64,000 nucleotides of DNA from positions 62,001 through 126,000 of the forward strand of contig CBIHPP010000008.1 in NCBI GenBank assembly GCA_966212235.1. The letters run 5' to 3'. A program made the position numbers and the translations under genes. The DNA comes from Niastella sp966212235. GTDB taxonomy: Bacteria > Bacteroidota > Bacteroidia > Chitinophagales > Chitinophagaceae. Every line of letters begins with the position of its first letter. The first letter of the stretch is position 1. Below are positions 26,853 through 35,474 of the stretch, piece after piece. The notes below the pieces were generated by a model, which was not told the DNA's origin, did no database searches, and worked only from the letters and a program-made list of their open reading frames with translations.

Positions 26853-28139
26853 ATGCAGGTTTATCAATATCCAATACGGAGCGAATGGAAGGCTTTGCTA
26901 CAACGGCCGGCAATGAATGTGGAGGCGCTGGAAAGTTCTGTAAAAAACATTTTACAGGAAGTAAAACAACAGGGCGACGCAGCAGTAAAAAAGTTCACCC
27001 AACAGTTTGACAAAGCCACCATCAACGAGTTGATGGTAGCCGAAGGTGAGTTTATGATCGCCCAGCAATCGCTGGATGCCAAACTGAAAGCAGCGATCCT
27101 TTCTGCCAAAGTAAATATTGAAACGTTTCACAAATTGCAACTCACTGCACCCGAGGTTATAGAAACCATGCCGGGCGTGCAATGCTGGCGCAAAAATGTG
27201 GCCATTGAAAAAGTAGGCTTGTATATTCCCGGCGGAACTGCACCGTTGTTTTCTACCATATTGATGTTAGGCATTCCGGCAAAGCTCGCCGGATGCAAAG
27301 AAATAATCCTGTGTTCTCCACCCGATGCCAATGGGCAATTGCATCCTGCCATTTTATTTGCAGCCAAAGCAGTGGGCATTACCAAAGTGTTTAAAGTGGG
27401 TGGCGTACAGGCTATTGGCGCTATGGCCTACGGCACTGAAACCATTCCCGCCGTTTCAAAAATATTCGGACCAGGCAATCAATATGTAACCTGCGCCAAA
27501 CAACTGGTGCAACAGGATGGATTGGCCATCGACATGCCTGCCGGCCCCAGTGAAGTAGCTGTATATGCCGATGGATCAGCCAACGCGGCTTTTGTAGCCG
27601 CCGATCTGCTGAGCCAGGCCGAACATGGCAGCGATAGCCAGGTGGTACTGGTAAGCTGCGACCAGTCAGTTGTAAACAGCATTGAACAGGAAATCAACAA
27701 ACAGGTTGAGGAACTGCCGAGAAAAGATATTGCTTTAAAAGCATTGGCCAACAGCAAGCTCATTGTGGTAAACAACGAAACGGAAGCCCTTGATCTCTTG
27801 AATGAATATGCACCCGAGCATTTAATATTAAGTTGTAACAATGCTGAACAGGTGGCCGAACAGATCATCAATGCCGGCTCCGTGTTCCTGGGTCATTATT
27901 CGCCCGAAAGCGTAGGCGATTATGCCAGTGGAACCAATCACACGCTGCCTACCAATGGCTATGCCAAAGCATACAGCGGCGTAAGCGTTGATAGTTTTGT
28001 AAAAAAGATCACCTTCCAGCAATTAACCCGGGAAGGCCTGCAAAATATCAGTAAAACAGTGATAGCCATGGCAGAGGCGGAAGGATTACAAGCACATGCC
28101 AACGCGGTAAAAGTTCGGTTAACCCACCTTACTCCATAG
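26853..28139 (+). CDS. hisD: Histidinol dehydrogenase
   Basis: This 428-residue zinc enzyme oxidises L-histidinol to histidine by two NAD-dependent steps. Signature blocks are VGLYIPGGTAPLFSTILMLG, KVFKVGGVQAIGAMAYGTE, IFGPGNQYVTCAKQ, AIDMPAGPSEVAVYAD, LLSQAEHGSDSQVVLV with the catalytic Glu/His region, and GDYASGTNHTLPTNGYAK. It follows hisG by 68 bases; that spacer carries a direct repeat of GGCACAAGAATA but no terminator, so it is co-transcribed. Confidence 0.97.
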   Translation: MQVYQYPIRSEWKALLQRPAMNVEALESSVKNILQEVKQQGDAAVKKFTQQFDKATINELMVAEGEFMIAQQSLDAKLKAAILSAKVNIETFHKLQLTAPEVIETMPGVQCWRKNVAIEKVGLYIPGGTAPLFSTILMLGIPAKLAGCKEIILCSPPDANGQLHPAILFAAKAVGITKVFKVGGVQAIGAMAYGTETIPAVSKIFGPGNQYVTCAKQLVQQDGLAIDMPAGPSEVAVYADGSANAAFVAADLLSQAEHGSDSQVVLVSCDQSVVNSIEQEINKQVEELPRKDIALKALANSKLIVVNNETEALDLLNEYAPEHLILSCNNAEQVAEQIINAGSVFLGHYSPESVGDYASGTNHTLPTNGYAKAYSGVSVDSFVKKITFQQLTREGLQNISKTVIAMAEAEGLQAHANAVKVRLTHLTP

Positions 28140-28265
28140 AGGGGCAATTAACAGGCTGTTTGTGGTTTGTGATTGCTGTTCGTCTAAAAAAATGTTCAGG
28201 TTCATCATTTTTGATTTAAAGTTGCCTGGCAACCGTGACACGGTCAGCGGGTTCAAATTAACAAC

Positions 28266-29321
28266 ATGACTTTCGATTTGAATAGTTTATTACGGGACAA
28301 TATAAAAAAGCTGGTTCCCTATTCATCTGCACGTGATGAGTTCAAAGGAGCCGCCGATACTTACCTGGATGCCAATGAAAACAGTTTTGGCTCACCACTC
28401 ACCAGGTGGTATAACCGGTACCCCGATCCAATGCAATTAAAAGTAAAAGAAAAACTGGAATCCATTAAAGGAGTTCCTGTTGAGAATATCTTTTTAGGCA
28501 ATGGAAGCGACGAATGCATTGATGTATTGATGCGTGCTTTTTGCGAACCCGGTAAAGATAATATCCTGATCTGCCCCCCTACCTATGGCATGTATGAAGT
28601 AAGCGCGCACATCAATGATGTTGACATAAAAAAAATACCGCTCACACCTGCATTCCAATTAAACCTGCCGGCGATCGAAGAAAGCATCGACGATCACACC
28701 AAAATAATTTTTCTGTGCTCGCCCAATAACCCTACCGGTAATTCATTAAACCGGGACGACATAGAGGTTATTTTAAATAATTACGCCGGTATTGTGGTCA
28801 TAGACGAAGCCTATATTAACTTTTCCCGTTTCCGTTCATTTACGCAGGAGCTGAATGATTATCCCAACCTGGTTATTTTGCAAACCCTGTCAAAAGCCTG
28901 GGGACTGGCAGCACTGCGTGTGGGTATGGCATTTGCCTCACAAGAGATCATTCATGTGATGAATAAAATAAAGCCCCCTTATAATATTAACCAGGCTTCG
29001 CAGGAGCTGACCCTGCAGGCGTTGGAAGAAGTAGGACAGGTGAATGATATGATCAAAGAAATAGTGGCCCAGCGCGATCTGCTGGCCAAAGACCTGTTAA
29101 CGGTTCCGGTGGTTCAAAAGATCTATCCTTCCGATGCTAATTTTTTACTGGTACAGGTAACAGAACCTAAAGCGATATACAACTATTTGCTGGAAAAAGG
29201 CATCGTAGTACGGGATCGGAGCAGCGTAGCCCTGTGCGCCGGATGCTTACGGATCACAGTGGGAACCCCGGCAGAAAACGTTTCCGTAGTTAGTGCCATG
29301 AAAAGCTGGAAACCATCCTGA
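28266..29321 (+). CDS. hisC: Histidinol-phosphate aminotransferase
   Basis: This 351-residue PLP enzyme transaminates imidazole acetol phosphate. It shows YLDANENSFGSP near the N-terminus, NRYPDP, GNGSDECIDVLMRAFCEPG, CSPNNPTGNSL, VIDEAYINFS, the PLP lysine in TLSKAWGLAALRVG, and RDRSS near the end. The 126-base spacer after hisD contains two small hairpins (GTTGCCTGGCAAC and ACCGTGACACGGT) and a possible 25-codon ORF (28192-28269) whose stop overlaps the hisC start as ATGA. Confidence 0.95.
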   Translation: MTFDLNSLLRDNIKKLVPYSSARDEFKGAADTYLDANENSFGSPLTRWYNRYPDPMQLKVKEKLESIKGVPVENIFLGNGSDECIDVLMRAFCEPGKDNILICPPTYGMYEVSAHINDVDIKKIPLTPAFQLNLPAIEESIDDHTKIIFLCSPNNPTGNSLNRDDIEVILNNYAGIVVIDEAYINFSRFRSFTQELNDYPNLVILQTLSKAWGLAALRVGMAFASQEIIHVMNKIKPPYNINQASQELTLQALEEVGQVNDMIKEIVAQRDLLAKDLLTVPVVQKIYPSDANFLLVQVTEPKAIYNYLLEKGIVVRDRSSVALCAGCLRITVGTPAENVSVVSAMKSWKPS

Positions 29322-29382
29322 TAATAGTCAGCAAAACAGTAATTTTAAAACCCGCTCTTAAAAGCGCATTAAATATTCCATA

Positions 29383-30669
29383 ATGAAAAAAATGTTGATT
29401 CTTGCATGTACAGTAGTTATTGCTGCTACTGCATTTGGCAATGATACCACCAAAGTGGCCTCATCTTCCACCGGTCATGTTACAAGAGACGAAGCGCCTA
29501 TTACATTGCCCCAGGGTTTTAAATCTGTAGTTGTTACCAGTGGTTTGGGAAAAGCCCGGCACCTGACAGTAGCTGCGAATGGCGATGTATTTGTAAAGCT
29601 GGAAAAACTGAAAGATGGAAAAGGCATTATTCGTTTGCATGATACCAATGGTGATGGCAAAGCAGATGAAATAACCGGTTTTGGTAATTACGTGGGCACT
29701 GGCATTATCATTAAGAACGGATACCTGTACGCATCCTCAGATAATGATGTTTTCCGGTACAGGATCAATGAAAAGGACGGCAAAGTAGATACGGCCTCAG
29801 TGCAAAAAATAGTTACCGGTCTGGTGGCGAAAAACCAGCACAATACCAAATCACTGACATTGGATAATGCGGGAAACATTTATGTTAACATTGGCGCACC
29901 TTCCAACTGTTGCCAGGTGCAGGACCGCGCAAAAGGTTCTCCCGGACAAGACCCCTGCCCTATTCTTGAACAGGCAGGTGGTATCTGGCAGTTTAAAGCC
30001 GATAAAACCAACCAATCATATGCAGAAGGGACCCGATATGCTACCGGTTTGCGTAATGTAATGGGACTCGATTGGAATACTGAAGTGAATGAATTGTATG
30101 CCATGCAACACGGCCGCGATCAGTTATTTCAGAACTTTCCTGAATTATTTTCACAAAAAGAAGGCGCAGAGAACCCTGCTGAAGAATTGTTCCGTTTACA
30201 AAAAGGCGCCGATTGCGGCTGGCCTTATTGCTATTACGATAATGACAAACAACAAAAACTGTTGTGCCCTGAATATGGTGGTGACCGTACTAAAGTTGAC
30301 CGCTGCGCCGATAAAACAAAATCAATTGTACAGTTCCCCGGGCATTTAGCGCCAAACGCTTTGTTGTTCTATACAGGCAATCAGTTTCCTGCCAAATACA
30401 AGAACGGTGCGTTTATCGCTTTCCATGGTTCATGGAACCGTGCTCCGGAACCACAGGCTGGTTTTTTTGTAGTGTTTGTTCCTTTTAAAGACGGCATGCC
30501 TTCAGGCAAATGGGAAGTTTTTGCTGATGGATTCTCTGGTTTCACACCCGGTGGCCCAACCGGAAAAGCAAAATACCGTCCTTGCGGACTGGCCCAGGGT
30601 CCTGATGGTTCTTTGTTAATTTCCGATGATAGTAATGGAACCATCTGGAAAGTGAACTATAGCAAATAA
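29383..30669 (+). CDS. Secreted sorbosone dehydrogenase-like (PQQ-type beta-propeller) protein
   Basis: This 428-residue secreted protein has a signal peptide (ending ATAFG) followed by a six-bladed propeller of the glucose/sorbosone dehydrogenase family: LPQGFKSVVVTSGL, ARHLTVAANGDVFVKL, DTNGDGKADEI, GLRNVMGLDWN, GADCGWPYCYYD, PGHLAPNALLFYTG, NGAFIAFHGSWNR, CGLAQGPDGSLLISDD. Family members oxidise sugars with PQQ and pass electrons to a cytochrome. The next gene is a small secreted cytochrome c, which fits that pairing. It starts 62 bases after hisC on the same strand and is not part of histidine synthesis. Confidence 0.9.
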   Translation: MKKMLILACTVVIAATAFGNDTTKVASSSTGHVTRDEAPITLPQGFKSVVVTSGLGKARHLTVAANGDVFVKLEKLKDGKGIIRLHDTNGDGKADEITGFGNYVGTGIIIKNGYLYASSDNDVFRYRINEKDGKVDTASVQKIVTGLVAKNQHNTKSLTLDNAGNIYVNIGAPSNCCQVQDRAKGSPGQDPCPILEQAGGIWQFKADKTNQSYAEGTRYATGLRNVMGLDWNTEVNELYAMQHGRDQLFQNFPELFSQKEGAENPAEELFRLQKGADCGWPYCYYDNDKQQKLLCPEYGGDRTKVDRCADKTKSIVQFPGHLAPNALLFYTGNQFPAKYKNGAFIAFHGSWNRAPEPQAGFFVVFVPFKDGMPSGKWEVFADGFSGFTPGGPTGKAKYRPCGLAQGPDGSLLISDDSNGTIWKVNYSK

Positions 30670-30770
30670 ATTGTTATCGCCGCTAACCGGTGCAACGCAA
30701 AAAAAGGATTTCCCGTCAACCGGTCAATTACAAAGTTGAAATTAAAACCAACCAACACAGTTAAATTTCT

Positions 30771-30847
30771 CGCATGAAATGAGCCATAAAAATTTTCGAG
30801 CAATTTGCTTTCACAGCGATGAAAATTTTTATGGGAAATTCCATGCG
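30771..30847. repeat. Long imperfect inverted repeat upstream of the cytochrome c gene
   Basis: The inner arms CATAAAAATTTTC (30785-30797) and GAAAATTTTTATG (30821-30833) match perfectly; the outer arms CGCATG and CATGCG extend the stem with a few mismatches. It lies 28 bases before the cytochrome start and has no T tract, so it is more likely a regulatory or mRNA-processing structure than a terminator. Confidence 0.65.
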
Positions 30848-30874
30848 GCCAAATAAAAAAAATTAAACATTCGC

Positions 30875-31306
30875 ATGAAAAAAGTAGCGCTTATAGTAAT
30901 TGTTTTTTGTATTGCCACCGCTTTTGCCATACAACCCATGCAACAACCAGCCGGTTTAAAAGCTGCTATTGCACGAGGTAAAAAAGTGTATGAAGGAACA
31001 GGAACCTGTCTGGCCTGTCATCAACCCGATGGCAGCGGCGTGCCGAACATGAACCCGCCGCTGATAAAAACCAAATGGGTGCTGGGTGATAAAAAGGCCC
31101 TGACAAAGATCGTTTTGAAAGGATTGCAGGGTGGAGAAATTGAAATTGACGGCGATAAATTCCATAATCCCATGCCGCCCATGGAATCAACCTTAACCGA
31201 CCAGGAAATTGCCGACGTATTAACCTTTGTGCGTAATAGCTTTGGCAATAAGGCCAGTATGGTAACTGTTGCAGAAGTAAAAGCCATGCGCGCAAAGCTG
31301 AAATAA
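30875..31306 (+). CDS. Periplasmic c-type cytochrome
   Basis: This 143-residue mono-haem cytochrome c has a signal peptide (ending TAFA), the haem-binding motif CLACH near residue 49, and a likely Met ligand in the HNPMPPM segment. The domain order is that of class I cytochrome c (KKVYEGTGTCLACHQPDG, DQEIADVLTFVRNSFG). It probably accepts electrons from the upstream sorbosone dehydrogenase-like protein. Its stop is 26 bases before the hisB start, so the two are almost surely on one mRNA. Confidence 0.92.
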   Translation: MKKVALIVIVFCIATAFAIQPMQQPAGLKAAIARGKKVYEGTGTCLACHQPDGSGVPNMNPPLIKTKWVLGDKKALTKIVLKGLQGGEIEIDGDKFHNPMPPMESTLTDQEIADVLTFVRNSFGNKASMVTVAEVKAMRAKLK

Positions 31307-31331
31307 AAACTGAACTCTTAAAATAACATTT

Positions 31332-32471
31332 TTGAAACGCATTCTATTCATTGACCGCGACGGAACGTTAATTAACGAAGCGCCTCCCACGTATCAGTTG
31401 GATTCATTTGACAAGCTTACTTTTTATCCGAACATGTTTGAATACATGGGCCGGATCGCCCGTGAGCTGGATTATGAATTGGTAATGGTTACCAACCAGG
31501 ATGGACTGGGCACAGATGCATTCCCTGAAGACACCTTCTGGCCCCTGCAGAACCTGGTGATGAAAAGTCTGGAAGGCGAAGGCATTCATTTCAGCGCGGT
31601 GCATATTGACAGAACATTTCCTAAAGACAATGCGCCCACGCGTAAACCCGGTACAGGCATGCTCACGCAATACCTCAATAACCCGGCATATGATATCGCT
31701 AACTCGTATGTAATCGGTGACCGCATTACCGATGTGCGGCTGGCTAAAAACCTGGGCTGTAAAGCCATCTGGTTAAACCTTGACCCCAACCTGGGCGCCG
31801 GTGAAATAAAGGATAAAGTAGCGGAGCTTCGTCCGGTAATAGCACTGGAAACTACTTTATGGAGCGCTATTTATGAATACCTGAAGCTGGGATTGCGCAG
31901 AGTTGTGCATGAACGTAATACCAACGAAACGCAGATAAAGATCGAATTGAATGTAGACGGCAGCGGTAAAGCAGCCATTTATACCGGTCTTGGTTTTTTT
32001 GATCACATGCTCGATCAAATTGCCCGGCATGGTAAAATGGATCTTACCGTTCGCACCAATGGCGATCTGGACATCGATGAACATCATACCATTGAAGATA
32101 CCGGTATTGCATTGGGTGAAGCTTTTGGTCAGGCACTGGCTGATAAACGTGGTATGGAGCGGTATGGTTTTGCATTACCTATGGATGAAGCCGATGCGAA
32201 AGTATTAATCGATTTCGGCGGCCGTAACTGGATCGTGTGGAATGCTGAATTCAAAAGGGAACGCATAGGCGAAATGCCGACAGAAATGTTCTTTCACTTC
32301 TTTAAATCGTTTTCAGATGCCGCGCGGTGCAATTTGAATATCGAATGTCATGGCGATAACGAACATCATAAAATAGAAGCCATCTTTAAAGCATTTGCAA
32401 AAGCGATAAGAATGGCAGTGAAAAGAGACCCACTTTCAAACTATCTTCCTTCTACTAAAGGAGTGTTGTAG
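31332..32471 (+). CDS. hisB: Bifunctional histidinol-phosphatase / imidazoleglycerol-phosphate dehydratase
   Basis: This 379-residue fusion carries two histidine-pathway activities. The N-terminal HAD phosphatase domain (residues 1-165) has the nucleophile motif FIDRDGTL at once after the start. The C-terminal dehydratase (residues 190-379) has GFFDHMLDQIARHG, DLDIDEHHTIEDTGIALGEA and the second metal block CHGDNEHHKIEAIFKA. The start must be TTG: between the upstream in-frame stop at 31311 and the conserved DRDGT motif there is no ATG or GTG. Separated from hisC by the sugar dehydrogenase and cytochrome genes. No hisH, hisA, hisF or hisI follows in the window. Confidence 0.95.
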   Translation: MKRILFIDRDGTLINEAPPTYQLDSFDKLTFYPNMFEYMGRIARELDYELVMVTNQDGLGTDAFPEDTFWPLQNLVMKSLEGEGIHFSAVHIDRTFPKDNAPTRKPGTGMLTQYLNNPAYDIANSYVIGDRITDVRLAKNLGCKAIWLNLDPNLGAGEIKDKVAELRPVIALETTLWSAIYEYLKLGLRRVVHERNTNETQIKIELNVDGSGKAAIYTGLGFFDHMLDQIARHGKMDLTVRTNGDLDIDEHHTIEDTGIALGEAFGQALADKRGMERYGFALPMDEADAKVLIDFGGRNWIVWNAEFKRERIGEMPTEMFFHFFKSFSDAARCNLNIECHGDNEHHKIEAIFKAFAKAIRMAVKRDPLSNYLPSTKGVL

Positions 32472-32493
32472 AATTTCTAAATTCCGAAGTTAT

Positions 32494-32549
32494 TGAGTTA
32501 TTCAGTTATTGAGTTCTTTCACTAACGAACTTAATAACTGAATAACTTA
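32494..32549 (+). terminator. Long hairpin after hisB built from short-word repeats
   Basis: A 20-bp stem (left arm 32497-32516, right arm 32527-32546, 10-base loop) with a single G-T wobble on the plus strand. It is made of repeats of GTTATTGAG/GTTATTCAG. No T tract follows, so it may block exonucleases or terminate weakly. Confidence 0.55.
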
Positions 32550-32567
32550 TGAACTAAGAACTATGTA

Positions 32568-33182
32568 CTATTCTGGTAATGTAGAATGATTAACAACCTT
32601 CTTCTTCCCAATATTCCCCGCAATGCCAATGCTGTAAAAGAAATGATCACTGACTGCGTTGGTTACGGCTATCCGATATTGTGCGGTAAAAATGAAATAG
32701 GCTTCATCAAAAAGATTTACCTGCAAGCCGGTACCCGCAGGAATAAAAGCGCCCCAGTATTTTCTGAATTTTGAAAGGCCAGCGCCAATTGTCGCAAATG
32801 GACTAATCCAATACCGGTTCGAAAACAGTTTTCCTTTCAGTGAAACATCCCCTTCCAGCAACAGGTTGTCCTGTCCCAGCAAAGAGCCATCTTTTCTATA
32901 ATAATCTAAAAAACTTCCGGTCAGGGTAGAACTTAGATCAAAATGCCTGGTGAACCCGGTCATATAATTTAAAGCCAGGCCGGGCGTCATTTCTTTCAAC
33001 TTGCCAAACTGTGAACTGCGTAAAACTTCCCGCAGGGAAGTAGCACGAATGGCTGCAGCTGTTTTAAAATCGTTGAAAAAGAAATAGATCCCCAAAGTAG
33101 GTCGCTGTATATGATCGTCCTGGCTAAAAGCAGGCGCCAGTAAAGGCAGGACGGCCAGCAGAAATCCTACTTTTTTTTTCAT
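32568..33182 (-). CDS. Small outer membrane beta-barrel protein of unknown function
   Basis: This 204-residue protein has a signal peptide (MKKKVGFLLAVLPLLAPAFS) and alternating beta-strands with aromatic ends (LGIYFFFNDFKTAAA, GLALNYMTGFTRHFDLSSTL, WISPFATIGAGLSKFR, QVNLFDEAYFIFTAQYRI, HFFYSIGIAGNIG). The pattern is that of an outer membrane barrel. I cannot name the family. The gene is convergent with hisB and lies upstream of no obvious partner; the next leftward gene (rlpA-like) ends 65 bases before it but on the other side. Confidence 0.7.
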   Translation of the reverse strand: MKKKVGFLLAVLPLLAPAFSQDDHIQRPTLGIYFFFNDFKTAAAIRATSLREVLRSSQFGKLKEMTPGLALNYMTGFTRHFDLSSTLTGSFLDYYRKDGSLLGQDNLLLEGDVSLKGKLFSNRYWISPFATIGAGLSKFRKYWGAFIPAGTGLQVNLFDEAYFIFTAQYRIAVTNAVSDHFFYSIGIAGNIGKKKVVNHSTLPE

Positions 33183-33247
33183 AACCGGTTGGTTTAGGAA
33201 CCCGTAGCCAACAAAAATAACCGGTACGTGTAAACTGGAGAAATTAA

Positions 33248-33688
33248 TTATTGCAGGTTGCCGGCGATCCCGTCTTCTTCGGGTTTCTTTTTACCCATGT
33301 ACTGAATTTTCACTTTCGTTAAACCATGGCCGGTATAGCCTAAAGCAACAGCGGCAGACTTGCTCATATCGATAAGCCGTGGATTTGCCGGGTGCATGCG
33401 GTCATTGACCCTTACCAGTACACTTTTATTATTCCGGAGATTGGTTACTTTGATCCAGCAATTGAGCGGGAGCGTATTACAGGCGGCTGTTAATTTTTTC
33501 TGAGTGAATATTTCATCGGTGCAGGTGGGCCGGCCTTCAAATTTGTCGGCGTAAAAACTGGCCACACCAAATTGGGTGGAAGGCACATTTCTTTGTTTAT
33601 TCAATGCCACACTGTCCATCTTTTTCTGCGCCATAGTGGCAAAAAAAGCACACATCAGGACTGATACAACCAATAACTTTTTTTTCAT
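33248..33688 (-). CDS. RlpA-like septal ring lytic transglycosylase domain protein
   Basis: This 146-residue secreted protein has a signal peptide (ending FFATMA) and one double-psi beta-barrel of the RlpA type: TQFGVASFYADKFEGRPTCTDEIF, LPLNCWIKVTNLRNNKSVLVRVNDRMHPANPRLIDMSKSAA with the conserved Asp. RlpA proteins cleave glycan strands stripped of stem peptides. It lacks the SPOR domain of the E. coli protein. It lies 11 bases after the L,D-transpeptidase gene, so the two are co-transcribed and act on peptidoglycan. Confidence 0.88.
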   Translation of the reverse strand: MKKKLLVVSVLMCAFFATMAQKKMDSVALNKQRNVPSTQFGVASFYADKFEGRPTCTDEIFTQKKLTAACNTLPLNCWIKVTNLRNNKSVLVRVNDRMHPANPRLIDMSKSAAVALGYTGHGLTKVKIQYMGKKKPEEDGIAGNLQ

Positions 33689-33699
33689 GGTTTAGATTT

Positions 33700-35400
33700 T
33701 TATAGGGGCTTATTATCAAAATACCGTTGACTCAGTACCCGGTCTTCCCCATACACATCATCATAAAATTTAATGCTTCCATTCTTCGCCTCACAGGTAA
33801 AATACCGGATAAAAATAGGCACTTTCGGAAAACCCGACACCACATGTTTCTCCCTCCTTGAGATCCAGCTCCGCAGGGTATCGGGCGGAAATCGCAGGGA
33901 GTCATTACGTACCAAAAAATCTGCCAGTTTCATGAATTCTTTAATGCGCACACAACCATGGCTTAACGCCCTGTTCTCCTTCGAAAACAGCCACCGGGCA
34001 TTGGTATCATGCAAATAAACCATGTATTTATTGGCAAAATTGAACTTCAATACCCCCAGTGAATTATCATCGCCCTGCCGTTGTTTTATCAGAAAGGGGA
34101 AGTTATCCTTGCTATATTTCCGCCAATTCAGGCTATCCGGATTCATCACGCTGTCGTTCTTATCAACCACCATCAGGTTCTGCTTTCTCAAATAATCGGT
34201 GCTTACCAGAATTTTAGGCATCATTTCGCTAAAAATAATATTCCAGGGCACGGTCCATTGCGGATACGTGATAAAATTGACCACATTAGATGTCAGCAAC
34301 GGGGTCCTGGTTTTAGGTTGCCCCACTATAACGCTCGATTCCATGATCACAGTACCTGAATCAACGATCCGCATCTTATAAGAGGGGATGTTTACCCAGA
34401 TGTAAGTGGCTGGCATTGAATCGGGTAACAGCTTATATCGATCCAGGGTAATGGCTATGCGTTTAAATTTTTCCCAATTCGTATTGTTCAAACTGCTCGC
34501 TGTATTGGCATTCAACTTCCCCGTTTCCGTTAATCCTTTCAGTTTCTGATACCGGCTGATAGCAATTCTAAATGCAGTGGTATCCATATTTACCCTGGGC
34601 GATGCGATCAGTCCTTCTTCAAACAGCCGTTGCCGCAGGTTGTTATAATATTCCGCGGAAATATGCACAGGATAAGAAATATATGTATAACGCCTAAGTG
34701 GTTCCATGGATCGCAACAACCTTTTCAGTCCACTTTTTAACGAATCATAGGCAGCATGTTTGGGCTCCAGGGTATGCATTAAACCTGCTACATCCCCTGC
34801 CTGTTGCAACGAATCAAAAAGACTCAGGTATGAACGGGTGGTCATGGTATCTTTTCGCAGCGTAACGCTGTCATTGGGCAGTCGGCCTTTGCGCAAATCA
34901 TAGCACATGCTGAAAAATGCATCGGTTAACAGCAGCTCGCCGCGCGACCATAAGGCGGCATCCTTTTGTCCCAGGGAATCTTCCGTTGTTTGTGTGCGGA
35001 TGTTTTTTATTATACGGTAATGATAATCAGCGGGAAACAAGCCATATTCCTTGGCATGACCAATAAATTCAAACAGGGAATCGCTTAGCGGCAACCATTT
35101 TTCCTGGCTGCACCATACCGGCTCATAATTCCTTTTTTGATAAATATTGTTTACGAGAGAGTCTTTTGCCAGATCAATAGAATCGTTCAACACCCCACCG
35201 CTGGCCAGAATAAATTCGAGGGCAGATTGTAAATTTCGCCCGATGCTTACATTCAGCGCTTCAGGTTGTTCTACAATGTCTTTTTCTTTGGGTTTCTCAG
35301 GCGGCTTAACTGTAGATTTTCCACGTCCATGGCAGGCAAAGCAACATAACACTACAATTAACAGACACCAATGAAGGCCCGAATTAGTACATTTTTTCAT
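33700..35400 (-). CDS. L,D-transpeptidase (YcbB/LdtD type) lipoprotein
   Basis: This 566-residue lipoprotein has a signal with lipobox (VVLCCFAC, Cys near 23), a long N-terminal scaffold domain, a peptidoglycan-binding-like segment (FRIAISRYQKLKGLTETGKLN) and a YkuD catalytic domain. The catalytic motif is SHGCVRI with the nucleophile Cys483; the upstream YLHDTN block supplies the histidine. LdtD-type enzymes make 3-3 cross-links in peptidoglycan or attach proteins to it. It is co-transcribed with the RlpA-like gene and divergent from the D-Ala-D-Ala dipeptidase gene. Confidence 0.92.
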   Translation of the reverse strand: MKKCTNSGLHWCLLIVVLCCFACHGRGKSTVKPPEKPKEKDIVEQPEALNVSIGRNLQSALEFILASGGVLNDSIDLAKDSLVNNIYQKRNYEPVWCSQEKWLPLSDSLFEFIGHAKEYGLFPADYHYRIIKNIRTQTTEDSLGQKDAALWSRGELLLTDAFFSMCYDLRKGRLPNDSVTLRKDTMTTRSYLSLFDSLQQAGDVAGLMHTLEPKHAAYDSLKSGLKRLLRSMEPLRRYTYISYPVHISAEYYNNLRQRLFEEGLIASPRVNMDTTAFRIAISRYQKLKGLTETGKLNANTASSLNNTNWEKFKRIAITLDRYKLLPDSMPATYIWVNIPSYKMRIVDSGTVIMESSVIVGQPKTRTPLLTSNVVNFITYPQWTVPWNIIFSEMMPKILVSTDYLRKQNLMVVDKNDSVMNPDSLNWRKYSKDNFPFLIKQRQGDDNSLGVLKFNFANKYMVYLHDTNARWLFSKENRALSHGCVRIKEFMKLADFLVRNDSLRFPPDTLRSWISRREKHVVSGFPKVPIFIRYFTCEAKNGSIKFYDDVYGEDRVLSQRYFDNKPL

Positions 35401-35474
35401 GTTTATTGATCCTGGTTATCCGGTATAAAAGTTTGTATCTTTTCACTTACTAACCTGCCTTTAAACCGGTTACA

